A DNA stretch of 64,000 nt from Methanobacteriota archaeon (GTDB taxonomy: Archaea; Halobacteriota; Methanomicrobia; Methanomicrobiales; Methanospirillaceae), in the NCBI GenBank assembly GCA_029547605.1, contig JAKPPB010000063.1, forward strand, positions 1-64,000, in the 5' to 3' direction. Positions within the stretch are counted from its first letter, which is position 1. Each line of letters begins with the position of its first letter. Below the pieces are notes generated by a model. The model ran no database searches. It was given only the letters and a program-made list of their open reading frames with translations, and had not been told where the DNA came from. This document shows positions 9,463 to 19,429 of this stretch, in pieces. Made by a program: the position numbers and the translations under genes.

Positions 9463-10593
9463 TCATTTTTTTTGGCGGTTGCGCTGGATCGCCTCCAGAT
9501 AGAGAAGATGGTAACTATCAGCGATACGGTCCCAGGAATACTGCTCTCTTGCGATGCGGTTTCCCTCTGATCCAATTCTTTTGCCGAGATCGGGATGGTC
9601 CATGAGGAGCCGCATCGCCCGGCAGAGTTGCGAGGGATCTCCTGGGGGGATGACGAGGGCATTCTCCCTGTCCCTGCAGATTTCGGGGATCCCCCCCACT
9701 TTTGTCACAATGACCGGCAGTCCCGCCGACCAGGCTTCAAGGAGTGTCAACGGCATCCCTTCCCAGCGCGAGGGGAGTACGAATGCATTGGAAGATGCGT
9801 ACTGTCGCACCAATTCGTCTCTTGGCACGCTTCCGAGAAGTTGCACGCACCTGTCAAGCGATCCTGCAGAAATCTGCCGTGCAAGGTCTTCCCTGAGCGA
9901 TCCATCGCCGACAATATTGATGAGAAAATCGTCCCTCTCCTTCTTAAGAACCGATGCAGCCGCGATGAGTATGTCCAGTCCCTTCTGGTGTTCAAGCCTC
10001 CCCACGCAGAGGAACTGCATTTGGGGCCTTGGGGACTCGTTCCGGTGGACCTTGAAGAGTGCACTGTCCACCCCATTGGGAACATACCGTACACGGGATA
10101 TGCCGAGTTTCGAAAAAGCCGGGACGCTGCTCCCGTCAACCGTGGTGATACATTCAAATATTCCGTATTTCAAAAGGAAGGCTTCGACACCGCGCTTCAG
10201 CGGGGAGAAACTCTTGTCATTGAAGCAAATGCCGTGGCATGTCTGTATCACCGGGATACCCAAAAGACGGGCGGGGAACGAGGCGAAGAAACCCAGCTCG
10301 GCCGAATGAGTATGGATGATGGCCGGTTTTTCGGCCGCCATGACACGAATGGAGGTGAAGAGAAAGCACGCAAGTGATATCATCCTTTTTGGGGTAATCC
10401 TGTCGAGGTGCGCGGCGGTATCGTGGATGCCGAATACACGGACATTCCTCTTTCTCCTCACCTCCCTCGTGTCGGCAGTGAGGATAATGACATCATGGCC
10501 TGCGCTCTCCTGGTGGAGTTCGAGGCTGCGGACAACGTGGGCATCCCCTCCGATGGCGTCAGGATACTTTTTGGAGATATGCAGGATTCTCAT
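9463..10593 (-). CDS. GT4-family glycosyltransferase
   Basis: MRILHISKKYPDAIGGDAHVVRSLE start; C-terminal EGMPLTLLEAWSAGLPVIVTKVGGIPEI. Start trimmed from the ORF-track 10719. Confidence 0.87.
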   Translation of the reverse strand: MRILHISKKYPDAIGGDAHVVRSLELHQESAGHDVIILTADTREVRRKRNVRVFGIHDTAAHLDRITPKRMISLACFLFTSIRVMAAEKPAIIHTHSAELGFFASFPARLLGIPVIQTCHGICFNDKSFSPLKRGVEAFLLKYGIFECITTVDGSSVPAFSKLGISRVRYVPNGVDSALFKVHRNESPRPQMQFLCVGRLEHQKGLDILIAAASVLKKERDDFLINIVGDGSLREDLARQISAGSLDRCVQLLGSVPRDELVRQYASSNAFVLPSRWEGMPLTLLEAWSAGLPVIVTKVGGIPEICRDRENALVIPPGDPSQLCRAMRLLMDHPDLGKRIGSEGNRIAREQYSWDRIADSYHLLYLEAIQRNRQKK

Positions 10594-10885
10594 AAAGGCA
10601 ATTTCCTGGAGGAATATCTGACCTGGTCGGGGAAGGGGTGGATAAAACCCAACGGGTGGGAATGAAGGATCGTCCCTGTTGTTATTCTCCTCATCACTAT
10701 ATCCTCTCTCTGATTGCAATTAATAAAGGAGGTTACTCTCTGCCATTCTCGAGTTGGCAAAACGAGTATATCTCCTGTGTCCGGATTGAATACGAACCTG
10801 TTCACCCCTTTAAAAAAGCGATATCTATAACCAATGCAGGAGAAATATTCCCGTTCATCACCCGCTCAATGACAGGAAATCTCCC

Positions 10886-11944
10886 ATGCCCCGCCGCCGT
10901 GTAATGACGAGGAAACCCGGACTCTCGCCGGGAACGCTCGCTATCGATGGAAAGCACACCGAGGGCCCTGTCAGGATCACGGTAATTGACTACGATGCCG
11001 TTCATTTTACCGAGCGACAGGTCTCCAATGTGGAGGATTGTTACTCTTTTCGGGATACGAAGACGGTGACCTGGATCAACATCGACGGCCTCGGGAACAC
11101 TGCAGTCATTGAGAAGCTTGGGGGGCACTACCAGGTCCACCCCCTGATCCTTGAGGACATCCTGAACACGGGTCAGCGACCCAAGATGGAAGACCTCGAA
11201 GCCTACCTCTACGTGAACCTCAAGATGCTCCAGATCGCAGGTCCGGAGAAGACGATCAAAGGCGAGCATGTCAGCATGATCATTGGGTCAAACTACCTCA
11301 TCTCGTTCCAGGAGGATGTCGGCGATGTCTTTGACCCGGTCAGGGAGCGGATCAGGAAGGATGGAAGGATCCGAAGGTTCGGGCCCGACTACCTGGCATA
11401 TGCCCTGATTGACGATATCGTGGACAACTATTTCCTCGTCATGGAACACATCGAGGAGAAGGTAGAGGACCTCGAAGAGGAACTCGTGCAAAACGCTACG
11501 CCCGCGTCGCTGCAGAAGATCAACAACCTGAAGAAGGAGATGATCTTTCTCCGGAAGTCAGTCTGGCCGCTCCGGGAGGTCATCACTGCCATGGAGAGGT
11601 CCGAATCGCCAATCATCAGGGACACCACGGTCATCTACCTCCGAGACGTCTATGACCACGTCATCCAGATAATCGATACCCTCGAGACCATGCGCGACAT
11701 GGTCTCGGGGATGATCGACATCTACCTCTCCAGTCTCTCATACAGGATGAACGAGATCATGAAAGTGCTCACCCTCATTGCAACCATCTTCATCCCGCTC
11801 ACGTTCGTTGCCGGTGTGTACGGAATGAACTTCCATTATATGCCTGAACTTGAATGGGAATATGGCTATGTGACCATCTGGGGAATCATGATTGTAATGG
11901 TGGTGGTAATGCTCCTCTACTTCAGGAAGAAGCACTGGATCTGA
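10886..11944 (+). CDS. corA: Magnesium/cobalt transport protein CorA
   Basis: 352 aa; C-terminal TM pair with YGMNFHYMPE (GMN motif). Confidence 0.93.
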   Translation: MPRRRVMTRKPGLSPGTLAIDGKHTEGPVRITVIDYDAVHFTERQVSNVEDCYSFRDTKTVTWINIDGLGNTAVIEKLGGHYQVHPLILEDILNTGQRPKMEDLEAYLYVNLKMLQIAGPEKTIKGEHVSMIIGSNYLISFQEDVGDVFDPVRERIRKDGRIRRFGPDYLAYALIDDIVDNYFLVMEHIEEKVEDLEEELVQNATPASLQKINNLKKEMIFLRKSVWPLREVITAMERSESPIIRDTTVIYLRDVYDHVIQIIDTLETMRDMVSGMIDIYLSSLSYRMNEIMKVLTLIATIFIPLTFVAGVYGMNFHYMPELEWEYGYVTIWGIMIVMVVVMLLYFRKKHWI

Positions 11945-11984
11945 TACCGTTGATGGTAACCGGGGGTAATGGAGGGAAAAACAG

Positions 11985-12659
11985 ATGGAACAATGGCTGA
12001 TCCTCCTGCTGGCAATGGCCCCGGGGCTCCTCTGGCTCTATTACTTCTACTCAAAGGACAAGTACGACCCGGAACCAGTTGCATGGGTCCTGTGGATCTT
12101 TTTACTCGGTGCTGCTGTCACCGTACCTGTTGCAATGCTTGAAGGCCTGCTCGGGACCGTTGCGGGCGGGGTCCTTGCAGCAGTCCTGGTGGCCCCGGTA
12201 TGCGAGGAGACAGCAAAGTATCTCGTGGTCAAAAAGACTGTCTACCTCAGCCCGGTCTTCGATGAGCCAGTGGACGGAATAGTATATGCCGCGGCGGCGG
12301 GCCTCGGGTTCGCGACAGTTGAGAACATCCTGTATCTCTTCTCAGCGTTTGATGAATCTCTCATGCTTGCAATTCAGACCGGCCTGGTCCGGGGACTACT
12401 CTCTGTGCCCGGCCATGTGCTCTTCTCGGTGACCTGGGGGACGGCACTCGGCATGGCCAAATTCATGCCCGGGCGCGAGGGCGGGGTTCTTGTGCGGCAA
12501 GGTCTCGTGCTCGCCATTGCAGCCCATGCCCTATTCAACTACCTCCTCTTTTCTGCAATTGGTTTTGCAGTCCTTGTGCTGGTGCTTGTCCCGCTCCTCT
12601 GGGTGCTCGCCGAACGACATATCAGGAACTCGCTTGCCCATTCATTCTTCAGAGAGTAA
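11985..12659 (+). CDS. PrsW-family intramembrane protease
   Basis: 224 aa polytopic protein; PVCEETAKYLVVK, DGIVYAAAAGLGFATVENILY and PGHVLFS motifs; SD-like GGAGGG upstream. Confidence 0.85.
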   Translation: MEQWLILLLAMAPGLLWLYYFYSKDKYDPEPVAWVLWIFLLGAAVTVPVAMLEGLLGTVAGGVLAAVLVAPVCEETAKYLVVKKTVYLSPVFDEPVDGIVYAAAAGLGFATVENILYLFSAFDESLMLAIQTGLVRGLLSVPGHVLFSVTWGTALGMAKFMPGREGGVLVRQGLVLAIAAHALFNYLLFSAIGFAVLVLVLVPLLWVLAERHIRNSLAHSFFRE

Positions 12660-12680
12660 GAACGCGCGGCATCCTTCACT

Positions 12681-13847
12681 TCATGCCCCCGTATGTGAGA
12701 GTGACTTCCAGGGATACCGCACGAGCAGCATCAGGAGGAGAGACCCGATTACCAGCAGCGGGATGGTGGAGAGGGCTGCATCCAGGGAGAGACGGTCTGC
12801 GATCAGCCCGGTTGCAGCAACGCCGAGCCCTCCTGCCCCGACAGCGACCCCGAGCATCAGTCCGGAGGTCAGCCCGACATGGTCCGGCATGAGCTCATGC
12901 GCCATCGCGACAGTGAGCGCAAAACTCGACCAGAGTGCGAATCCAAAGACAAGCAGCGCGGCAAGAGAGAGGAGTCCGTCTGTTGCGAGGAAGGCCCCAA
13001 ATGCGGGGATGGAGAGGACGAGTCCCAGGATGACGAATTCCTTCTTCCCATACATGTCTGACAGGATCCCCCCGGACACCTGGCCGGCGACTCCGGCAAG
13101 AAGCATGAGGGTGACGACGAGGTTTGCCGTGAAGATATCAAGGCCCTTCAGCAAGAGAAAGGGCGGGAGGAACGCAATCGCGGCGAAGACCGCCCATGCA
13201 CGGAGCGTTGAGGCCGAAAAGAGGGTAAGGACGGGAGCAAATGAGGAGAACGTTACCGGCCCCGCCGGAGAGACCCTTGAGGACGCGGGGCGCCCTGGAG
13301 GATAAAGGGAGGATTTTCGCAGCACCAGTGCCATCACGAGTGCAGGGATAACGAGGAGGGGGAGGCCTCGAAGGCCGAATGTGACAATGATCGCCCCCGC
13401 AAGGATCGGACCGAGCGCATAGCCGACATTTCCCCCGACGACAAAGAGTGCGGTGACTTTCCCCCTGTTCAGGCTTGTCGCAAGGCGGCTTACCATGGTG
13501 AGGGCATGGGGATGGAAACAGGCGTGGCCGAGTGCCGCAAGCGCCGCACAGGCAAGCAGCAGTGGGTAAGGCTCCACCACGCCCATCAGCCCGATGAAGA
13601 CTGCAGAGATGAGGACCGAGACAGAGATGTGGATTTGCCAGCCTTTTTTGTCCGAAAGCCATCCGAAGATCGGCTGGGACACCGAGGAGGTGAGGTTGTA
13701 GGAAGTGACAAGGAGGCCAGCGAGGAGGTATGAATACCCCCTCGTAGAGATGAGCAACGGGAGAATGGCTGCGATCACCGGCATGTAGAGGTCGGTAACG
13801 AGGTGTGCCAGAAAAAGCCTGTATATTGGACCCGAAGGATATTTCAG
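12681..13847 (-). CDS. MFS transporter
   Basis: 12-TM-like protein; FGWLSDKKGW loop. The start in the ORF track (14117) runs through the upstream methyltransferase; end coordinate here assumes a CTG start overlapping the methyltransferase stop (CTGA). Confidence 0.8.
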   Translation of the reverse strand: MKYPSGPIYRLFLAHLVTDLYMPVIAAILPLLISTRGYSYLLAGLLVTSYNLTSSVSQPIFGWLSDKKGWQIHISVSVLISAVFIGLMGVVEPYPLLLACAALAALGHACFHPHALTMVSRLATSLNRGKVTALFVVGGNVGYALGPILAGAIIVTFGLRGLPLLVIPALVMALVLRKSSLYPPGRPASSRVSPAGPVTFSSFAPVLTLFSASTLRAWAVFAAIAFLPPFLLLKGLDIFTANLVVTLMLLAGVAGQVSGGILSDMYGKKEFVILGLVLSIPAFGAFLATDGLLSLAALLVFGFALWSSFALTVAMAHELMPDHVGLTSGLMLGVAVGAGGLGVAATGLIADRLSLDAALSTIPLLVIGSLLLMLLVRYPWKSLSHTGA

Positions 13848-14470
13848 ATCACGCGCCTCCTCAACACGATGATCTCGACAGGCGTCTCCCGTATCTCCTT
13901 TGTGTGGAATGCAAACGTCCTCTTCATGGAGAGAGTGCCGCCCACCACTTCCTCGACGTCTGCCCTCTCTCCTGCATATGCCTTCACAAAGTCCCTGCTC
14001 CCCGCATTGAATATCCCGTAGACTGCCGGGGCAATGGCTATAGCAGCATCGATAAAAGGCCGGTCCGCATGAGGGTCCTGGGCTCCGAATGGAGGGTTCA
14101 TAACGACGGTATCGCACGGCCCGACCAGTGAAGGGAGGTCAGGGTATGGGAGGCGTGCCTCGATAAAACGCGGGGAGACACCGAGTCCTTTTCCGTTCTC
14201 GTACGCAATTCGAAGTGCACCGGGGTCAAGATCCACGCCCACCACCTCCGATGCACCGAGGAGCGCAGCCCCGATGGCAAGGATGCCGGTCCCGCACCCG
14301 AGGTCGCACACACGCTGTCCACCGATGTCCCCCCGCATATAGGCATGGAAGAGGAAGCGGGCAGCAAGGCCGGGAGGAGTGAGGTACTGCTCGTGCCGCG
14401 CAGAAGGCGATGGAAACCCTTTCACCTTTGAAAGAAGCATCTCGAGCCGTTTCAGACGCATGCCTGTCAT
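13844..14470 (-). CDS. METTL5-family (Rossmann) SAM-dependent methyltransferase, probable rRNA m6A methyltransferase
   Basis: 208 aa; VCDLGCGTGILAIGAALLGASEVVGVDLD and catalytic NPPFGAQ; C-terminal FAFHTKEI. Confidence 0.82.
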   Translation of the reverse strand: MTGMRLKRLEMLLSKVKGFPSPSARHEQYLTPPGLAARFLFHAYMRGDIGGQRVCDLGCGTGILAIGAALLGASEVVGVDLDPGALRIAYENGKGLGVSPRFIEARLPYPDLPSLVGPCDTVVMNPPFGAQDPHADRPFIDAAIAIAPAVYGIFNAGSRDFVKAYAGERADVEEVVGGTLSMKRTFAFHTKEIRETPVEIIVLRRRVI

Positions 14471-15414
14471 GGAAGTTCGTCTACTACATAGTCCGAAAAT
14501 GAACGCTCGCCGAGCAGGATAGAGAACTCCTGCGGTGTGATGACCGGTGCCGGGAACCTGACCTGGTCGTCATAGGCGAGCCTCGGGCACGCGAAGTTCA
14601 CGTAGGCGGGAAACCCGAGGTTGGTGAGTTCTTCCGGGGATATCTCCCGCGTGAGGACGAGGATCGCCCTTTCGCACCTTGCAGCCATATCGCGGGCCAT
14701 TTCGTACCTTCCCTGGCCTGTCTTCGTGCTGACGAGGAGCCCAATCCTCTCTGCGGACCTGGCCTTCTCGATCAATGCGTGCCGGCGGCGCAGGAACTTT
14801 TCTGCACTCACCTCCTGCACCTGGCCTGTGAACGGGTCGAGCGCCACCACGCGAAGGCCGGTTGCCAGCTGTACGCCAAGGGGGTGGAACATACCCGTCC
14901 CGATAAAGAGGATCTCCTCTGCCCCTTGGACCCGGGCCGCCCCGAATGAGCATCCAAGTACCTGCCCTTCCGCGCAGCCCCTCGTCCCTCCCGTGGTCAC
15001 TGCCTCCACACCTCCTGCCGCGATCTCCGCTTTCATTGCATCGAGGAGGTGGACGTGCTGCGCGGTGGTGACAAGACCTACCCTTGCGGCTTTCAGGCAG
15101 GGAAGTGCCTTTTTGAGGATTCCGGGGTCAAAATCTATCCTGTAAGGCTCAAAGATGATCCGCGGATCGGGGTTTTTAAGGGGGGTATGCCCGAAGTGGA
15201 CAAGGATATCTGCGTACATGAGTGCCTCGATGGCAAGGTCGCAGGCCCCGTAACAGGGATCGCCGCTCACGATGACCTCAAAACCCCGTTCCTTCAGTGA
15301 CTGCGCGATCTCCCCTGCCTTCCTCTTCAGACCCGCCGGGAACTGGAGGGCGACGATCCTTGCCCCGCGGTCACGGAGTCGTTCTGCAAGGTCAGAATAT
15401 CCGGTCAACGACAC
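14467..15414 (-). CDS. dph2: Diphthamide biosynthesis enzyme Dph2
   Basis: 315 aa; conserved cysteines in [18 protein letters not shown] and [10 protein letters not shown]. Confidence 0.88.
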   Translation of the reverse strand: MSLTGYSDLAERLRDRGARIVALQFPAGLKRKAGEIAQSLKERGFEVIVSGDPCYGACDLAIEALMYADILVHFGHTPLKNPDPRIIFEPYRIDFDPGILKKALPCLKAARVGLVTTAQHVHLLDAMKAEIAAGGVEAVTTGGTRGCAEGQVLGCSFGAARVQGAEEILFIGTGMFHPLGVQLATGLRVVALDPFTGQVQEVSAEKFLRRRHALIEKARSAERIGLLVSTKTGQGRYEMARDMAARCERAILVLTREISPEELTNLGFPAYVNFACPRLAYDDQVRFPAPVITPQEFSILLGERSFSDYVVDELP

Positions 15415-15940
15415 GCACCCTGTCAGTCACCTCGACGCTCACCAGGGTCTTATAGGGCCTTCCAATGTCGGCCGACCCCCTCTTTATGACGAAGCAGATG
15501 TCCTGCACCTCGGCGCCTGCCTTGTCGAGAGCCCAGAGAAGTGCCCTCGTGGTCCCGCCGGTGCTGATCACGTCATCGACAATCACAACCCTGTCACCGC
15601 GCTTCACGCCGTTCAGGAAGAGTTGCCCTTTCGAGTACCCGGTCGCCTGGTGGACGGCAACCTCGCCGGGGATCCGGTACTCCCTCTTCCTGACGATATT
15701 CATCGGCAGGTCTGTTGCGAGCGCGAGGACCGCCCCGATGGGAATCCCCATCGCCTCGGCAGCAAGGATCCGGTCCACACCATCAAGGTCCAGAACCTTG
15801 ATCATCGCCATGCAGACCTCGCGCAGGAGGTGGGGATCCACTTCGGGGACGCCGTCGGTGATAGGATGAATGAAGTAGTTGTACTCCCCCCGCTTTACGA
15901 GGGGGCAGGTCTCGAGTGATGCAATTAATCGTTCAAGCAT
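15392..15940 (-). CDS. hpt: Hypoxanthine/purine phosphoribosyltransferase
   Basis: PRPP-binding motif [17 protein letters not shown]; start [10 protein letters not shown] chosen (ORF track 15952). Confidence 0.85.
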   Translation of the reverse strand: MLERLIASLETCPLVKRGEYNYFIHPITDGVPEVDPHLLREVCMAMIKVLDLDGVDRILAAEAMGIPIGAVLALATDLPMNIVRKREYRIPGEVAVHQATGYSKGQLFLNGVKRGDRVVIVDDVISTGGTTRALLWALDKAGAEVQDICFVIKRGSADIGRPYKTLVSVEVTDRVRVVDRIF

Positions 15941-17030
15941 TCTGTTCACCAATATCCTTCAGGAATGATTCCACCACCCCGGCGTGAACGTGCGGCATGC
16001 ACACGAGGCGAAGGTGCCCTTTTCTTGTCCATGAGACTTTCCAGGGGGGCGGGATACGGGCGGGGGCAAACGTGGCCACGTTCACGTCCGGGGTGGCGGC
16101 CCTCGGGATGCCATATGTTTCCATGCCGTCAATCAGCCTCCAGGTATTCTTCATGCAGCCTGCAACGATATCCCTCATCCCCTCCGCTCCCAGATATTCG
16201 AGGACCGCAAGCGCCCCCACCACTGATGCCCCGGGCCGGGTGCCGGAGAGCGTAAACTCTTGTTTTACCGTGAGGTAAGGGGTGTCGACTGACAGCGAAC
16301 AAAGAGATTCGGAGTCGCGCACGAGGAGCACGCCCGCCGGGATGGTACTCATTCCCATCTTGTGGGGATCTACCGCAATGCTGCTGACGCCTGGCAGTGA
16401 GAAGTCAAAGACCGGCGCGCCGTCAAGGAAGGGGAGGACCATCCCCCCGAATGCCGCGTCCACATGGAAGAAGACCCCGAGGTCTCCTGCAATCTTCGAG
16501 AGATCGCGTATAGGATCCGTCATCCCGTATTCTGTCGTGCCGGCGATTCCCACCATACAGCAGGTGTTGCGGTCAATCATCTCCGCCGCTGCCTCAGGGT
16601 CCATGCGGAGGTCACTGCAGAGGGGAACGGTCCGCATCTCGAGGCAGAGGATATCGCAGGCCTTCTGGAAAGAGAAATGCGCGGACTCGGGAATGACGAC
16701 GTTCGGCCTCTCTCTCCCGGCAAGCTGCCGGGCCATCCGGAGGGCTTGGATGTTAGACTCTGTCCCACCGGATGTGGCGTACCCGCAGGCTCCGGGCAGG
16801 TGGTAGAGGGTTCCTAGCCGTTCCACGAGGAGGCGCTCGAGCGACGCCGTTCCGGGGAAGAGGCCCGGGTCCCCAAGGTTTGTCTCCATGAACTCAAGAT
16901 GCGCTCTCACCGCGACCGGGTGGGGGACCGTGCACATCGAGCTCAGAATATGGGCATGATCGACATCCTCCTGCCTCTTCGACAGGAGGAATGAAAAGAG
17001 TGATTCCTCTGAGAGCCCGCACTCACGCAT
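15933..17030 (-). CDS. mfnA: L-tyrosine/L-aspartate decarboxylase (PLP-dependent, methanofuran pathway)
   Basis: [32 protein letters not shown]...[14 protein letters not shown]; start [10 protein letters not shown] chosen (ORF track 17144). Confidence 0.88.
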   Translation of the reverse strand: MRECGLSEESLFSFLLSKRQEDVDHAHILSSMCTVPHPVAVRAHLEFMETNLGDPGLFPGTASLERLLVERLGTLYHLPGACGYATSGGTESNIQALRMARQLAGRERPNVVIPESAHFSFQKACDILCLEMRTVPLCSDLRMDPEAAAEMIDRNTCCMVGIAGTTEYGMTDPIRDLSKIAGDLGVFFHVDAAFGGMVLPFLDGAPVFDFSLPGVSSIAVDPHKMGMSTIPAGVLLVRDSESLCSLSVDTPYLTVKQEFTLSGTRPGASVVGALAVLEYLGAEGMRDIVAGCMKNTWRLIDGMETYGIPRAATPDVNVATFAPARIPPPWKVSWTRKGHLRLVCMPHVHAGVVESFLKDIGEQNA

Positions 17031-19293
17031 TCCGGGATCTCGCACTCTCCAGGAGTATCTGCTGCTCGGTCCTTGCCACGGTCTCGCGGATCTTGGCGAT
17101 GGCATCGATATTTGCAGAGACGCTCGTGATACCGTGTTCAACAAGCCACTTCACCATCGGGGGCTCGGAGCCGGCCTGGCCGCAGATGGATATCTCGACT
17201 CCATGCTCCCTGCAGCACCGGATGGCAGAATCGATCAGGGCGAGCACTGCCGGGTGCTTCGGCTGGTACATCCCCGCGACGTGCTCGTTATTCCGGTCTA
17301 TCGCGAGTGTGTACTGGACAAGGTCGTTTGTGCCAAAGGATGCAAACCTGATCCCGGCACGGATGAAGTCCTCGACAAGGATGGCGCTGCTCGGGATCTC
17401 GATCATCACACCAAGAGTGGCAGCCTCGACGTCGACTCCCCACCCCCGCATCATCTCGCGCGCCCTCGTGAACTCAGACGGGTGGGAGACCATGGGGAAC
17501 ATGATGCCAAGGTTATCATACCCCTGATCCCACAACCGCTTGAATGTCTCCACCTGGAGACGGAACTGGTCAGGGGACTGGAGGTCCCTCCTGATACCCC
17601 TCCATCCGAGCATCGGGTTATGCTCGACCGGCTCGTTCTCGCCGCCGGCCATGTTCCGGAACTCGTCAGTGGGGGCATCCAGTGTCCTCACCCAGACGGG
17701 TTTGCCATAGAACGCGTCGAGAACGGTCTTGATCCCATTGTAGAGCTCCTGGATAAACTCCTCCTCCCTGTTGTTGGCAATGAACCACCCGGGGGTCTTA
17801 TTCAAGCCAAGTATCAGGTGCTCGATCCGGAGCAGCCCCACTCCATCGGCGCCGGTAGCGGCAGCCCTGGCTGCAGCCTCAGGCATGGAGACGTTGACCT
17901 TTACGCTGGTGGCGGTAATCAGGGGGGCGGCAGCCGCAACCGTTGCCTTTGTCTTCTCCCTTGGGACCTCAAGACGTCCTTCATAGACGAATCCCTTCTC
18001 GCCATCGACCGTGACCGTCTGCCCGGTCTTCAGTACCTGGGTGGCAGTCTTGGTGCCGACGATTGCGGGGGTCCCGAGTTCCCTGCTGACGATCGCAGCG
18101 TGGCAGGTCATCCCTCCTTCATCAGTGATGATGGCCGCAACCTTCCTCATTGCAGGTACCATGTCAGGGTTGGTCATCTGGGTGACAAGGATATCGCCCT
18201 CCTTGACCCTGCCGGAGTCCTTGACATCCCTGATGATCACCACTTCACCGCTTGCGATCCCAGGCGATGCCCCCTGACCCTGGAGGAGGATCTTGCTGGA
18301 TCCTGCGTCGTGGGTAGGTGAAGCAGCTGCGATAGTCTTGATTGTCGTGATGGGGCGCGACTGGAGGATGTATATCTCGTTGCCCACCACTGCCCACTCC
18401 ACGTCCTGTGGGACCCCATAATGGGTCTCTGCGATCTTTCCAAAGGTGGCAAGCTTTCGCACCTCGTCGTCAGAGAGGAGCGGGGCATCCTGCTGGTCGC
18501 GCCGGATCTCGACAGTTTTCGTGCCGTGGTCACCGTCAGAGACGATCTTGTACCGCTTGTTTGCGATGAGCCGGTCGATCACCTTCCCGCTGCGCTGGTC
18601 GTATACATACTTGTCAGGTGAGACTGAGCCTGATACGACCGCTTCACCGAGCCCCCAGGACCCCTCGATGATGCTCAAAGGTTCACCGGTCACTGGGTGG
18701 GAGGTAAACATCACACCTGCCTTTTCTGAGTTTACCAGCTGCTGGACTACTACCGCGATATTTACGCTCTGGTGGTCAAAGCCCTGCTTGGCCCGGTAAT
18801 AAATAGCCCTCGCCCCGTAAAGCGAGGCCCAGCACTTCTGCATCGCGAGAAGGAGGTTCTTCTCGCCCTTCACGTTCAGGTAAGTCTCCTGCTGGCCGGC
18901 AAAACTTGCGTCGGGCAGGTCTTCCGCGGTGGCACTTGACCGGACGGCGACTACCATCCGGCCACCATCCATCTGCTGATAGGCCTCCTTCACTTTCTGC
19001 TTCAGCGATGCAGGGACGCGGGCTTTCATCACCAATTCCTTGGCCCTGTTCGCCGCCTTCTCGAGCTCCCCTGAATCTTCCACGTCGAGGTTTGCGAGGC
19101 CCGCAAAGAGGGTCTTTTCAATGCCGCTCTCGATCAGGAACCGCCGGAAGGCATGGCTGGTGACCACGAAGGCCCGCGGGACAGGGAGGCCGATGGCCGA
19201 CATCTCCCCGAGGGATGCACCCTTTCCCCCCACAGCAGCAATATCCTCTTTCCGTATCTCTTCAAGCCAGAGAATATCGGGCATCTCTTTCAT
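17023..19293 (-). CDS. ppsA: Phosphoenolpyruvate synthase
   Basis: 756 aa; PPDK N-terminal domain, swivelling-domain GGMTCHAAIVSRELGTPAIVG, C-terminal SICGQAGSEPPMVKWLVEHGITSVSAN. Confidence 0.94.
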   Translation of the reverse strand: MKEMPDILWLEEIRKEDIAAVGGKGASLGEMSAIGLPVPRAFVVTSHAFRRFLIESGIEKTLFAGLANLDVEDSGELEKAANRAKELVMKARVPASLKQKVKEAYQQMDGGRMVVAVRSSATAEDLPDASFAGQQETYLNVKGEKNLLLAMQKCWASLYGARAIYYRAKQGFDHQSVNIAVVVQQLVNSEKAGVMFTSHPVTGEPLSIIEGSWGLGEAVVSGSVSPDKYVYDQRSGKVIDRLIANKRYKIVSDGDHGTKTVEIRRDQQDAPLLSDDEVRKLATFGKIAETHYGVPQDVEWAVVGNEIYILQSRPITTIKTIAAASPTHDAGSSKILLQGQGASPGIASGEVVIIRDVKDSGRVKEGDILVTQMTNPDMVPAMRKVAAIITDEGGMTCHAAIVSRELGTPAIVGTKTATQVLKTGQTVTVDGEKGFVYEGRLEVPREKTKATVAAAAPLITATSVKVNVSMPEAAARAAATGADGVGLLRIEHLILGLNKTPGWFIANNREEEFIQELYNGIKTVLDAFYGKPVWVRTLDAPTDEFRNMAGGENEPVEHNPMLGWRGIRRDLQSPDQFRLQVETFKRLWDQGYDNLGIMFPMVSHPSEFTRAREMMRGWGVDVEAATLGVMIEIPSSAILVEDFIRAGIRFASFGTNDLVQYTLAIDRNNEHVAGMYQPKHPAVLALIDSAIRCCREHGVEISICGQAGSEPPMVKWLVEHGITSVSANIDAIAKIRETVARTEQQILLESARSRNA

Positions 19294-19429
19294 TCACGCA
19301 CCACTATGATCTGCACCCCTCCCGGTTTAATACATTCTCATCACCCTGGAAGGGGGGAGGGCATGCAGCGCCGGCGGGAGCATATCCTGGCAGACAATAA
19401 CCCTCAATTACTCGTGGTGCACATATAAT

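Noticed and set aside
9554-10377. 251-aa and 260-aa plus-strand ORFs
   Set aside because: Antisense to the GT4 glycosyltransferase, mutually overlapping, no recognisable domain.
12490-13305. 271-aa plus-strand ORF
   Set aside because: Overlaps the PrsW 3' end out of frame and is antisense to the MFS gene; Ser/Arg/Thr-rich reverse-frame composition.
17134-18321. 395-aa plus-strand ORF
   Set aside because: Entirely antisense to ppsA; low-complexity His/Asp/Leu-rich translation typical of reverse frames in GC-rich genes.
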